From contig BJGZ01000001.1 of assembly GCA_014191195.1 (NCBI GenBank), positions 186,001 to 250,000 on the forward strand: a stretch of DNA of 64,000 bases. Direction: 5' to 3'. This stretch comes from Chlorobiota bacterium. GTDB taxonomy: Bacteria; Bacteroidota; Ignavibacteria; Kapaibacteriales; UBA961. Each line of letters begins with the position of its first letter. Position 1 is the first letter of the stretch. Shown piece by piece: positions 54,750 to 64,000 of the stretch. The position numbers and the translations under genes were made by a program. The notes beneath the pieces were generated by a model. The model was not told the origin of the DNA, did no database searches, and saw nothing but the letters and a program-made list of their open reading frames with translations.

Positions 54750-57491
54750 TTATCTTTGAATAATGATTGGTAAACCAAATGATTTACCATTATGAAGATT
54801 CACAATAGCAATATAGGAACCTGGTATTGTATGATGAATATCAATAGCGCAAGTAGTAGACTGGTTTTGAATATTATGTTTTGCGATAGTTTCACCCAAA
54901 ACATTTATTAATCGTACAGAATGAATTGCTTGTGCAGATTGAATTTCAAGAATTTCATTAGCTGGATTTGGGAATGCTGAAATTCCAGAAAACATATCGA
55001 ATTCACTAATACTTGATGGTGAAGCATATGTTGCAGATAAAGGAATAGTAAATACTTGTGAAGCATTAGAAGATTGAGAAATTTTTACAAGTAATTCAGC
55101 ATTATAAGTTCCATCTTGATTAGTAGCAAAGCTAAGTAATACTTCTTTGCATATACCTGGCTGAATAGATAATGGTAAAGCGGGAGGATTAGATAAAGTA
55201 AAAGTTGAAGATCCATTAATAGACAACTCAGTAACAGAAGCAGATCTTGTTCCAGTATTGCAAATCTTGATTAATGTATCTTTTTTGTTTACAGCTATTT
55301 TTCCTAAAATTATTGGAGTAGTAGCAATATCTTCAAAGCAACTTGTACCAGATATATTTATAAGGCCTGGAGCAGTAACCGAATTACTTGCAAAAGCAAT
55401 TGAAGCATTATTTGTAATCTCTGATTTAGGAGAGAATTCTAAGCCCAATGCTTTTGTTTCATTAGCTGCAAGTATAAAAGGGGCTTTTCCTGAAATTATA
55501 GAATAATTATTAGCTGCGGGGCCACTTAGTGTAATCGCAGTAATATTTAATTCTTCATTACTTGTATTTGTTATAAGAGCAGAAATTACAGTATCCTTTG
55601 TTGTTCCTTTATTAATACAACCAAAATCAATAGTTCTTGTAGAAAGAGTTAATGTTGGTCCTTTAGAGGCAGGTTTAACGCTTAAAAAGGTTTTTGAACT
55701 AGTAACTGTTCCACATGAATTTGTAATGATACATTCATACGACCCACTATCAGCAAATTGCGTAGCTACTATGGTATATCTATCGCTAGTAGCATTATTG
55801 ATATCTTTTCCATCTTTTTTCCATTTATAGCCAAGATTTGATCCTAATGCTATAATGCGAAGTGATGTCTCTGTATTAACTATTACTGTAGTATCGGCCA
55901 TATTTCTTGCTATTAGAGGCTTTGATAAAACAATAAGCTTTATAGATCTTTCATTGCCTGATTCAGCACATTGGTTCTTAGCAGAAACCGTATATACACC
56001 TGAGTCAGCGCTTGCAATACTATTTATAGTGAAAGAAGAATCAGTATTTGGGAGTAGATTTCCATTCTTTTTCCATATATACCCAGAAATAATAGCACCA
56101 GTACCTTGAGCAAATAATTGAAGTTTATTGCCAATGCATAAAGATGAGTCATTCCCAGTAAAATTAGATGCTGTAATAGGAATTTGAACCATTTGTACTG
56201 TAGCTGCATTAGATGTAACCGCTGGAGAACATATGCCTGTAACAACACAGTCATATTGTCCTGCATCATTTGCAGTCATAGATGAAATAGTATAAGCTGC
56301 TTTATTACCATTGGGTATAGCAGTACCATTTTTTCGCCATGCATATGATAGAGTAGTGCCAGTAGCAGAAACATTTAAGGTAACTTGAGAGCCAAAACAG
56401 GCATTTGAAGAGCTGGGATGGCTAGAAATAGCAGGGCTTTGAGCAATAAATACAAGAGTAGCTTCGCTAGTAAGATTTGTACATCCATTTAATTCAACAC
56501 TGTATTGTCCTGAAGCCCCAATTTGTGCATTAGTTATAGTATATGTTCTTGAATTTGCCCCTGATATTGGACTTGACCCCTTATACCATTTATATGTTAA
56601 AAATGGATCTTCTTTATCAGGCATCACACTTAATGTAATATTTCCACCAATACATGTTGTATCAAAAGCTTTAGGTTGTGTAGCAATAATCGGTGTAGGT
56701 AGAACTGAAATATTCGCATCATTGGTGTCTGAAACAGCGCCATTAATCACTCTAAAACGGTAATTATTACCATAGGTTGCATTTGCAGGAACTGTCCATT
56801 GAAAATTAGTAACATTTGCAGGAACAGATCCAATTTGTGCCCAAGGTAATGTTCCTGTTGGCGACATTTCAATGGTAGTTGTTCCGCTTAATCCATTGGC
56901 TGTCCATAGAATATCAAGTGGGGAATTTCTGCAATATTTAGCTACATTATTTTGAGAATTAATGACGATAGAAGCGCTGGCTTGAACATTTATGGTTATG
57001 CTAGACATTACATTCCAAAAATCACCCGTGTCACCACCATTATTATTTACTGCATTCCCGGCTGCTCTTAATGTATATACACCTGGTATAGCAGGCGCTG
57101 TCCAAGTAAATATATATTCGGTTTCACCACCAGTAATTGCAACAGGTGCTGAATGTGTTAATTCATTATTGGAGCTTACACAATTAGTCAAATTGGAAAA
57201 AGATCCTGCATTATTGTTACTACTATTTTTTACTGCAATATTTACACCTGATTTTGGCATACTTGCATGTGCAACTATAACCTTAAATGTTTTGGATTCA
57301 CCTGTTGATAGGGAAAAAGGGCCATTGCCTTCTCTTAAAAAAACGGATGTTGTGGTACTTGAACCACCATGACATCCACCACAACCATTGATAGAACTTC
57401 CTGTTTTCCCACCACTAGATGCAATGATGGGGCTTATATTAATGAGTGTAGCCACACATATCACAAAAAAAGTAAAAAGTATATTAGCCAT
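54750..57491 (-). CDS. Large Ig-like T9SS surface protein with CxxCH motif
   Basis: A 913-residue exported protein. ATG 57491 is preferred because the reverse strand has ATCAGGAGCT just upstream; the longer frame adds 16 residues before it. The signal peptide MANILFTFFVICVATLIN is followed near residues 37-41 by CGGCHGG, a CxxCH haem-type motif. Together with the following beta domain this resembles the choice-of-anchor V/Reeler-like class. Several Ig-like domains follow (KWYKGSSPISGANSRTYTI, AWRKNGTAIPNGNKAAYTI, KWKKDGKDINNATSDRYTI), then a choice-of-anchor D-like region (IDFGCINKGTTKDTV). The last 80 residues are a T9SS sorting domain (AFPNPANEILEI...LPIIIQR). Role: probable surface or extracellular binding protein. 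Confidence 0.82.
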   Translation of the reverse strand: MANILFTFFVICVATLINISPIIASSGGKTGSSINGCGGCHGGSSTTTSVFLREGNGPFSLSTGESKTFKVIVAHASMPKSGVNIAVKNSSNNNAGSFSNLTNCVSSNNELTHSAPVAITGGETEYIFTWTAPAIPGVYTLRAAGNAVNNNGGDTGDFWNVMSSITINVQASASIVINSQNNVAKYCRNSPLDILWTANGLSGTTTIEMSPTGTLPWAQIGSVPANVTNFQWTVPANATYGNNYRFRVINGAVSDTNDANISVLPTPIIATQPKAFDTTCIGGNITLSVMPDKEDPFLTYKWYKGSSPISGANSRTYTITNAQIGASGQYSVELNGCTNLTSEATLVFIAQSPAISSHPSSSNACFGSQVTLNVSATGTTLSYAWRKNGTAIPNGNKAAYTISSMTANDAGQYDCVVTGICSPAVTSNAATVQMVQIPITASNFTGNDSSLCIGNKLQLFAQGTGAIISGYIWKKNGNLLPNTDSSFTINSIASADSGVYTVSAKNQCAESGNERSIKLIVLSKPLIARNMADTTVIVNTETSLRIIALGSNLGYKWKKDGKDINNATSDRYTIVATQFADSGSYECIITNSCGTVTSSKTFLSVKPASKGPTLTLSTRTIDFGCINKGTTKDTVISALITNTSNEELNITAITLSGPAANNYSIISGKAPFILAANETKALGLEFSPKSEITNNASIAFASNSVTAPGLINISGTSCFEDIATTPIILGKIAVNKKDTLIKICNTGTRSASVTELSINGSSTFTLSNPPALPLSIQPGICKEVLLSFATNQDGTYNAELLVKISQSSNASQVFTIPLSATYASPSSISEFDMFSGISAFPNPANEILEIQSAQAIHSVRLINVLGETIAKHNIQNQSTTCAIDIHHTIPGSYIAIVNLHNGKSFGLPIIIQR

Positions 57492-57571
57492 AATAGCTCC
57501 TGATATATTAAACAAATGTTTTAAACAAAGTACATTCAAAAATAAGGGAATTGATTGAGTAGTTAATATAA

Positions 57572-60205
57572 CTATAATTTCTTTTTCAACTGAATTAGGG
57601 CTTCGAATGCTTGTAAAGGAGAAAGTGCATTGATATCGATATCTTGTAAAGCTCTTCTTATAGCATCATCACGAATTTCAAACATAGAAAACTGTGATTC
57701 TGATTCTCGCAAATGTATATCTTGGATTTTTTTATCATATTCGATAGCATTCGTATTGATATATACTGGAGAAGAAGTTTCTAAAGTAGAAAGAATATTA
57801 TTTGCCCTAGAGATAACACTTGGTGGTAATCCTGCCATATGCGCAACATGAATACCAAAAGAATGATCACTTGTACCACGTATTACTTTATGAGTAAATA
57901 GTAGGCTTTGAAGCACTTCTTTTACATCGACTTTATAATTAACTGCACGAGATAAATGTTCGGTTAAGCTAGTTAATTCGTGATAATGAGTTGCAAAAAG
58001 CACCCTAGAATTCAGAATATCATGTACATATTCCGCAATTGCCCAGGCAATAGAAATCCCATCAAATGTTGCGGTGCCTCGTCCAACTTCATCTAACAGT
58101 AAAAGACTTTTCTCTGTTGCATTATTAAGAATATTAGCAGCTTCTTGCATTTCTACAAGAAATGTACTTTCACCAGCAGAAATATTGTCTTGAGCACCAA
58201 CTCTTGTAAAAATACGGTCTACAATGCCAATAATAGCAGATTCAGCAGGGACATAGCATCCAATTTGAGCCATTAAAACGATAAGTCCTACTTGGCGAAG
58301 ATAGCAGGATTTACCTGCCATATTCGGACCAGTGATGATATGGATTCTTTCTTTTGCATCAAAAACGGTAGAATTTGAGACAAATGAATTACCAGGATTT
58401 AACATTCTTTCTACAACTGGATGTCTACCACCAATAATATGTACATCATTGCTTTCATTAATTATTGGTTCTGAATACTTGTATTGTTTAGATACGCTCG
58501 CAAAACTATGCAAGCAATCTATTTTTGATATTACTGATGCTAGGGCTTGTATTTGTTCTGTGTATTCAATTACTTGAAGGCGAAGTTCTAAAAATAGATT
58601 TTGTTCTAATTCGCTGATTTTATCGGATGCATTGACTATTTTTTCTTCGATATTTTTCAATTCTTCTGTTATATATCGTTCTGCATTGGCTAAAGTTTGC
58701 CTTCGTTCATATCTGTGTTCAGGAACTTTGCTTTTGTGAGTATTACTAATTTCAATATAATAACCAAATACACCATTAGAGCTTATTTTTAGAGATGAAA
58801 TTCCCGTTAGATCTCTTTCTCTTTGCATATATTCTTGTATCCAGTTCTTACCAGAATACATTGCTTCCACATATTCATCTAAGATTGCAGAATAGCCTCG
58901 ATTAAATACATTACCATTTCCGATTACTACAGGTGCCTCTTCTTGTAATGCTTGTTCGATTAATTTTGTTAATTGATCTAATGGGACTAATTGATCAACT
59001 AGCGATATGAGATATGGTGAAAGTTGAATTTTGCCTAATAATTCTTTTAGCAGAGGAATTATATCTAAACTTTTCTTTAAGGCATATAGATCTCTAGGAT
59101 TGCATCTTCCAGCGCACACCTTGGCAATTAATCGTTCTAAATCACCAATTTGTTTCATGATATATTCACATTCATGAAGAATATTTCCTGAATTCACAAA
59201 GGATTTTACTGCAGAAAGCCTTTCCTCGATGGAATGTAAAGATCTAAGAGGCCTACCAACCCACATTTTGAATAAACGGCTGCCCATAGGTGTTTTCGTA
59301 TGGTCTAGAATTGCCAATAAAGACCCCTCTTTTGCCTGATCATTCATGGAAGATAAAATTTCAAGATTTCTTCTTGTTGCATAATCCAAAGTCATAAATT
59401 CCGATGGATTGAATACAGATATCCTGCTTATCTGAAGTGCAACAGATTTTTGTGTGTCTTGAATATATTGCAATACTGCACCTGCTGCAATAATACCTGC
59501 ATGCATATCATGAATACCAAAACCCTTTACATTTTTGGTATTAAAGTGTTTTACTAAGACATCGTATGCAAATTGATATTCAAAAATCCAGTCTTCTAGT
59601 TTAGTTATTGATGGATTAAATGGCAAGTCAGATATATCGTCTTGAAGCTCTCTATATAATGATTTCGATATGATGATTTCTGCAGGAAGACATAATTCTA
59701 GTATATGAAATATATCTTTTTTAGCTATTTCGCAGGTGAAAAACTCTCCGGTAGAAATATCGGCAAATGAAACACCATATACCATAAAACCTGATTTATG
59801 AAATTGCACTGATATTGCGGCCACATATGTATTTCTTTTTGCGTCTAATAATTTATCATATAATCCAATTCCGGGTGTAACAACTTCTACAATGTCCCTT
59901 TTTACAATCCCTTTTGCCTGTTTTGGATCTTCCACTTGTTCGCATACTGCAACTCTATAACCAGCCCTTACAAGTTTAGGAAGATAAACATCCAATTGAT
60001 GATAAGGAAAGCCTGCTAAAGGTACTTCGCCAGCATCACCATTATTTCGTTTAGTTAAAGTAATGCCACAAACAGATGATGCAATCACTGCATCATTTTC
60101 GAAGGTTTCAAAAAAATCACCCATCCTAAAAAGCATTACAGCATCAGGGTTTTTTGCCTTCATTTCTTTATATTGCCTCATCAGAGGCGTTTCTTTATCT
60201 TTCAT
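57572..60205 (-). CDS. mutS: DNA mismatch repair protein MutS
   Basis: MutS recognises mismatches and small loops, then recruits MutL using ATP. The 877-residue protein starts with TPLMRQYKEMKAKNPDAVMLFRMGDFFETF, where the Phe-x-Glu mismatch wedge is kept as GDFFETF (GDFYELF in E. coli). The lever/clamp region is in the middle. The ATPase has GPNMAGKSCYLRQVG near residue 627, STFLVEMQEAANIL, LLLDEVGRGTATFDG and FATHYHEL. Length and order are normal. It is a single-gene unit here, with no mutL nearby. It is followed at 57491 by the start of the Ig-like gene on the same strand, 80 bases away. Confidence 0.97.
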   Translation of the reverse strand: MKDKETPLMRQYKEMKAKNPDAVMLFRMGDFFETFENDAVIASSVCGITLTKRNNGDAGEVPLAGFPYHQLDVYLPKLVRAGYRVAVCEQVEDPKQAKGIVKRDIVEVVTPGIGLYDKLLDAKRNTYVAAISVQFHKSGFMVYGVSFADISTGEFFTCEIAKKDIFHILELCLPAEIIISKSLYRELQDDISDLPFNPSITKLEDWIFEYQFAYDVLVKHFNTKNVKGFGIHDMHAGIIAAGAVLQYIQDTQKSVALQISRISVFNPSEFMTLDYATRRNLEILSSMNDQAKEGSLLAILDHTKTPMGSRLFKMWVGRPLRSLHSIEERLSAVKSFVNSGNILHECEYIMKQIGDLERLIAKVCAGRCNPRDLYALKKSLDIIPLLKELLGKIQLSPYLISLVDQLVPLDQLTKLIEQALQEEAPVVIGNGNVFNRGYSAILDEYVEAMYSGKNWIQEYMQRERDLTGISSLKISSNGVFGYYIEISNTHKSKVPEHRYERRQTLANAERYITEELKNIEEKIVNASDKISELEQNLFLELRLQVIEYTEQIQALASVISKIDCLHSFASVSKQYKYSEPIINESNDVHIIGGRHPVVERMLNPGNSFVSNSTVFDAKERIHIITGPNMAGKSCYLRQVGLIVLMAQIGCYVPAESAIIGIVDRIFTRVGAQDNISAGESTFLVEMQEAANILNNATEKSLLLLDEVGRGTATFDGISIAWAIAEYVHDILNSRVLFATHYHELTSLTEHLSRAVNYKVDVKEVLQSLLFTHKVIRGTSDHSFGIHVAHMAGLPPSVISRANNILSTLETSSPVYINTNAIEYDKKIQDIHLRESESQFSMFEIRDDAIRRALQDIDINALSPLQAFEALIQLKKKL

Positions 60206-60342
60206 AACTGGGCTAAAAAGTCATAATCTTACTTGTAATCAAACAATATATATGCAAATTCGTTAAAAAATGGGTTCGTTGATTATGGAAATTAGATGGA
60301 TGAGATTTTTGAGTATATTCCTGTTGGGATTAAGTAAAAAGT

Positions 60343-61254
60343 ATGAACATTAGAACATCAATTTTATATCTATGTATAACTTTCAGTGTATTCTTTACTA
60401 ATCAAGATGCGTATGCAAAGAAAGTTAGCTTTGAGGGCTGGTTTGTTCAGCCTGATATTGCCGGAATATTACCAATTTGGGTAGAATTAGAAGTGTCTAA
60501 TAATGGCAATATACAAGGTTGGTTTTGTTATAGAATAGATGGTGAAAAAAGTTTATTGCAGGGCACAGTAGATGGAGATGATTATAGTTTAAGTGTTCCT
60601 GGAACAAAAGGTAAATATAAAGAGGTATTAACGTTTAGTAAAGATGCTGATTCTTTAACTGGGGAATGGAAAAAGGGAAATGAATATATGTCTGTAACAT
60701 TATATGATGCTTCTGAAGATCAAGAACAATTTATACCTTTACAGATTAAGACAAATTTTTCAAAAATGACAAAAAAGCATACTGATTCTATCGTAGATAT
60801 TGAATATTTAATGGTTAAAAAAGGGTTAGCATCTGTAAAAGTGTATCATTCCAAAGCATCTGGAACAAGAGATTGGGCATCATATCATACGATTGATTTG
60901 CAAAAAAATAAGGAGATAAATCTTCTTGAATATGTAGATGCAAATGCTTTTAAAGCATTAAAAATTGTTTCTGATAATTATGCAGAATTACAAGCTAGAG
61001 AGCAATTAGAATCATTAACTACAGAAGATATTATGGAAATGGTACAATGTGGTTTTTCAAAAGAAGATGATTTCCACTTTGATGCTGTTGTTTTGTATCC
61101 TCATAAAACTGGGATAACATTATATTATCAAGATTTATTTGGTTTAGACGAAGCTTGCTTGCCCTATATATTCCCTATTGAATATGAAATTCCATTAAAA
61201 GACTTTACATCTTGTATAAAAAAGGGTTCTCTTTTAACTAGATTCTTTCATTAA
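60343..61254 (+). CDS. Secreted protein of unknown function
   Basis: A 303-residue protein with a signal peptide ending around ...DAYA-KK (residue 25). The first half is beta-rich, with [25 protein letters not shown] and [18 protein letters not shown]. These look like repeated short strands as in lipocalin- or FABP-like barrels seen in many secreted hypothetical proteins, but I cannot name a family. The second half is more polar, with [22 protein letters not shown]. It probably acts in the periplasm or at the surface. Its 3' end overlaps the convergent arsenite-efflux gene by 21 bases, so both stops lie inside the other gene. Confidence 0.7.
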   Translation: MNIRTSILYLCITFSVFFTNQDAYAKKVSFEGWFVQPDIAGILPIWVELEVSNNGNIQGWFCYRIDGEKSLLQGTVDGDDYSLSVPGTKGKYKEVLTFSKDADSLTGEWKKGNEYMSVTLYDASEDQEQFIPLQIKTNFSKMTKKHTDSIVDIEYLMVKKGLASVKVYHSKASGTRDWASYHTIDLQKNKEINLLEYVDANAFKALKIVSDNYAELQAREQLESLTTEDIMEMVQCGFSKEDDFHFDAVVLYPHKTGITLYYQDLFGLDEACLPYIFPIEYEIPLKDFTSCIKKGSLLTRFFH

Positions 61255-62259
61255 TACCTTTTGTTTTAATGTAAATTTAACAAGTAATAACATAATTGGA
61301 ACCTCGATCAGTGGTCCAATTACTGCTGCAAATGCTTGCCCAGAAGAAATCCCAAACACTGCAATGGCAACTGCTATTGCTAATTCAAAATTATTTGAAG
61401 CGGCTGTAAATGAAAGTGTAGTTGTCTTCTCATAATTTGTACCCATCCATCTACTTAGATACCAACTGACAAAGAACATGATGATAAAATACAATGTCAG
61501 TGGTAAAGCTATTATTAATACATCAAAGGGCAATGAAATAATAGTTTCGCCTTTAATACTGAACATAATGATAATAGTTAGTAATAAAGCAATAAGAGTT
61601 AATGGACTAATTTTAGGAAGAAAAGTATATTCATACCAATTATTACCTTTTATAGCTATAAGTGTTTTACGAGAAATAAATCCTGCTATTAATGGAATGC
61701 CAAGATAAATCATCACACTAAATGCTATGTCATAAATGCTAATTGCTATTTCTGTGCTATTCATACCTAAGAAAGGTGGAAGCCAAGTAAGAAAAAACCA
61801 TGCATATAGGCTATAAAACAGCACTTGAAACACACTGTTAAATGCAACTAATCCGGCTGCATATTCTCTATTCCCACATGCTAAATCATTCCACACAATT
61901 ACCATTGCGATACATCTAGCTAAGCCAATCATGATTAAGCCCTGTATATATTCAGGTTTTCCGGGTAGAAAAACTAATGCTAATATGAACATCAGAATTG
62001 GCCCAATTATCCAGTTTTGAATTAACGATAAAATCAAAACCTTGGTATCTTTAAAGGATTCTCCAATAAGTTCATATTTAACTTTTGCCAATGGGGGATA
62101 CATCATTAATATAAGGCCTAAAGCCATTGGAATATTTGTTGTTCCAGCACTTAAACTTTGTATATAATTAGGTATAGAGGGGAATATATAGCCAGAGATA
62201 ATTCCCAAAAACATGGCTAGGATTATCCATAGGGTAAGATATTTATCTAAAAATTTCAT
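61234..62259 (-). CDS. acr3: Acr3-family arsenite efflux permease
   Basis: A 341-residue inner-membrane carrier with about ten helices. It pumps arsenite, and sometimes antimonite, using the proton gradient. Family hallmarks include [37 protein letters not shown] with conserved Cys116, and the C-terminal [16 protein letters not shown] and [13 protein letters not shown]. The gene overlaps arsC by four bases (ATGA-type) and lies downstream of it. The arrangement arsC-acr3 is a compact arsenic resistance operon. No arsR regulator is seen. It overlaps the secreted-protein gene by 21 bases. Confidence 0.93.
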   Translation of the reverse strand: MKFLDKYLTLWIILAMFLGIISGYIFPSIPNYIQSLSAGTTNIPMALGLILMMYPPLAKVKYELIGESFKDTKVLILSLIQNWIIGPILMFILALVFLPGKPEYIQGLIMIGLARCIAMVIVWNDLACGNREYAAGLVAFNSVFQVLFYSLYAWFFLTWLPPFLGMNSTEIAISIYDIAFSVMIYLGIPLIAGFISRKTLIAIKGNNWYEYTFLPKISPLTLIALLLTIIIMFSIKGETIISLPFDVLIIALPLTLYFIIMFFVSWYLSRWMGTNYEKTTTLSFTAASNNFELAIAVAIAVFGISSGQAFAAVIGPLIEVPIMLLLVKFTLKQKVLMKESS

Positions 62260-62684
62260 TTCTTTTCCAAAAATAAAGAAGGAATGAGCTGCACATATTC
62301 TTTTATCTCATCTCTTACACGTCTGTAAATATCCAAGCCTAAGTGATCGGCAATATTTTTTGCCAAACTTGGGGGGTCATCAAAGGATTGATGAATAGAG
62401 AGATGATTTCCTGGAATATATGGACATCGCTCTTTGGCTGAATCACATACAGTAATGATTACATCCCAGCTAATTTCAGGCAAATCACTAATCAATTGTG
62501 AATGTTGTTTCGATATATCTATTCCAGATTCTTTCATAACTATAACTGCATTGGGGTTAAGTCCATGTGCTTCAATTCCAGCAGAGTAAACTGCATACTG
62601 ATAACTTAGCAGTGCTTTAGCCCAACCTTCTGCCATTTGTGAACGACAAGAATTACCAGTGCATAGAAATAAGATATTGATCAT
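62256..62684 (-). CDS. arsC: Arsenate reductase, low-molecular-weight phosphatase type
   Basis: A 142-residue thioredoxin-coupled arsenate reductase. The P-loop CTGNSCRS starts at Cys8 (nucleophile). Cys80 and Cys87 in [14 protein letters not shown] supply the disulfide relay needed for As(V) reduction; simple tyrosine phosphatases lack these. The DDPPSLA segment carries the general-acid Asp. It produces arsenite, which the overlapping acr3 gene exports. The start is ATG 62684. A 280-base gap with no ORF lies upstream before the divergent ATP-grasp gene. Confidence 0.94.
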   Translation of the reverse strand: MINILFLCTGNSCRSQMAEGWAKALLSYQYAVYSAGIEAHGLNPNAVIVMKESGIDISKQHSQLISDLPEISWDVIITVCDSAKERCPYIPGNHLSIHQSFDDPPSLAKNIADHLGLDIYRRVRDEIKEYVQLIPSLFLEKK

Positions 62685-62964
62685 AAAGTAAAATCATATT
62701 GTTGTTCGATTGCAAAATCGGAAAAAATCAAATTTGATAGTGTAAAGAAATTGTAAAGAATTTTTAAACAACCTAAATCTATGTGTATTAATATCACATG
62801 TATAAACAGGTAAATATGTTAAAAATGAATATAAGTATCTATACATGGTACGTAAACAACAACATATTATGATAACAAAGGGTAATGTAGTGATAAATTG
62901 TAGGTAACATAAACATGATAAATTTACAGTATCTAGCTAATTTATTTACGTATATATACCTATT

Positions 62965-63891
62965 ATGTCTGCTAAAACCACTGTCGCAATTTTATACACA
63001 CCATCAAAATTGACCCCTTGGAAAGAAAATATTAATCAGGAGACGATAGATTGTTTGAGTAATAATCTACCTGATTGGGTGCAATCAAATAGTATCTCAT
63101 TTCAAGGATTTTCTCATTCATCAGCATTATTACTAAAGCAATATGACTTAGTACTTAATGTATGCTATGGGTATTATGAAGCTGACCAAGTAGAAATAAC
63201 TAAATGGCTTTCAGAACATTCGATTCATCATACTGGATCAGATCCTGAAGCAATGCTAATTGCCCAAGATAAATCTCTTCTTCCAGATATTTGTTCTCAT
63301 TTGTCTTTACATACTCCAAGTCTTATAACAGAGTTATCCATGATAAATGAGCAAACCCAATATATATATAAGCCACGCTTTGGAAGTTGTCATAGAAATA
63401 TAAGTATACTTTCGGCGGCTGAGGCTAGATTAAAACTTGAAAACCCAGAATCAGAAATGCTTTTGCAACCATATATATTAGGCAGAGAGTTTTCTTTAGC
63501 AATAATTCCTTCTGAAAACATTAAAGACTATATAGCCTTGAAACCAGTAGAAATCTTACCCAAAGAGAGCAATGATTTTTTCATCGCTGGAAATAGTATT
63601 GTTCATACCACAAAAAATTTCTCTCCTGATATCACAGTTGACGAAGAAAAAAAGCTAATGGAATCAGCTTTGAATATTCACAATTATCTCGGATTATCAT
63701 GTATGAGCAGAATAGATATCAGGATGAATGATAAGGGAGACATATTTATTCTTGATATTAATACACTCCCTAACTTAGACCCAGATCGTTCACTTTTACC
63801 AAAAATATGTATTCATCAAGGGGTTAATTATAGCACGCTTCTAGATAGAGTAATGAAAATGGCTTTGAAGTTGAAAAGTAAAGAAGTATGA
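62965..63891 (+). CDS. Divergent D-Ala-D-Ala ligase-like ATP-grasp protein
   Basis: A 308-residue ATP-grasp enzyme most like D-alanine ligases but distant. YDLVLNVCYGYYEADQVE and GSDPEAMLIAQDKSLLPDI fit the N-terminal and ATP-binding start. IYKPRFGSCHRNI holds the ATP-binding Lys, LQPYILGREFSLAI the hinge, and SRIDIRMNDKGDIFILDINTLPNL the catalytic end. The usual metal ligand Glu in the EINT(L)PG block is Asp here (LDINTLPN), and the Gly is replaced by Asn. These changes argue against a true Ddl. It may ligate other amino acids or peptides. It is a lone gene whose promoter should lie in the 280-base gap upstream. Confidence 0.75.
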   Translation: MSAKTTVAILYTPSKLTPWKENINQETIDCLSNNLPDWVQSNSISFQGFSHSSALLLKQYDLVLNVCYGYYEADQVEITKWLSEHSIHHTGSDPEAMLIAQDKSLLPDICSHLSLHTPSLITELSMINEQTQYIYKPRFGSCHRNISILSAAEARLKLENPESEMLLQPYILGREFSLAIIPSENIKDYIALKPVEILPKESNDFFIAGNSIVHTTKNFSPDITVDEEKKLMESALNIHNYLGLSCMSRIDIRMNDKGDIFILDINTLPNLDPDRSLLPKICIHQGVNYSTLLDRVMKMALKLKSKEV

Positions 63892-64000
63892 TTTAGTATC
63901 ATCTATAATTGAATTATAGTTTATACACAAAGGAAAATCTAATATCTTTTCTATCATTTTTCATGTAGGTCTTACAAATTTCTTAAGGATTCTTTTTGCT

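Overview
The window is AT-rich, densely packed chromosomal DNA from a Gram-negative bacterium of the Bacteroidota/FCB group. Several secreted proteins end in type IX secretion (T9SS) sorting tails. There are OmpA-type outer-membrane anchors, Ig-like and choice-of-anchor surface proteins, BamD and SurA-like chaperones, and at least one TTG/TAnnTTTG promoter candidate. The mix of homogentisate dioxygenase, a class-I (mitochondrial-type) citrate synthase and SBBP/OmpA surface proteins would suit a Kapabacteria/Ignavibacteria-like lineage. That rank is inference only; no 16S gene lies in the window. I see no prophage, insertion sequence or CRISPR array. The region reads as core chromosome with lineage-specific surface-protein genes between housekeeping genes.

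Layout. 1-9 kb: atpD-atpC (minus strand, atpC cut by the window edge), hmgA, purE, three glycosyltransferases and citrate synthase. 9-15.1 kb: an intergenic stretch with a hairpin-rich small-RNA candidate, a VWA-OmpA surface protein, tRNA-Val(GAC) and a K+-dependent membrane pyrophosphatase. 15-22 kb: sbcD-sbcC and a STAND-like ATPase. 21.7-23.8 kb: two clusters of MraZ-type boxes, a candidate structured leader RNA, then mraZ-rsmH, after which the usual division/wall cluster stops. 23.8-29 kb: a T9SS protein, rpe, and a flippase-glycosyltransferase pair. 29-36 kb: an internally duplicated membrane protein, then a seven-repeat SBBP propeller protein directly followed by a double-OmpA protein. 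36-49.5 kb: selD, lepB, a beta-CASP nuclease, an M24 peptidase, two parvulin chaperones, xth, a THUMP-like methyltransferase, a CNNM/CorC protein, recO, bamD and a thioesterase. 49.6-57.5 kb: a surface-protein island with a small T9SS protein, two modular paralogues, a decayed pseudogene and a large Ig-like T9SS protein carrying a CxxCH motif. 57.5-64 kb: mutS, a secreted unknown, an arsenite efflux/arsenate reductase pair and a divergent ATP-grasp protein.

How the genes fit together. One theme is cell-envelope building: BamD, SurA/PpiC, LepB, a flippase, glycosyltransferases, OmpA anchors and T9SS cargo. A second is genome maintenance: SbcCD, MutS, RecO and exonuclease III. A third is energy and central metabolism: ATP synthase, pyrophosphatase, citrate synthase and Rpe. 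Most transcription units end in clear stem-loop/T-tract terminators, and several convergent neighbours overlap by a few bases. No wholly new multi-gene system is evident. The strongest novelty candidates are the two intergenic RNA candidates, the two-cluster MraZ operator region, the SBBP-propeller/double-OmpA pair, and the shuffled surface-protein island with its pseudogene.
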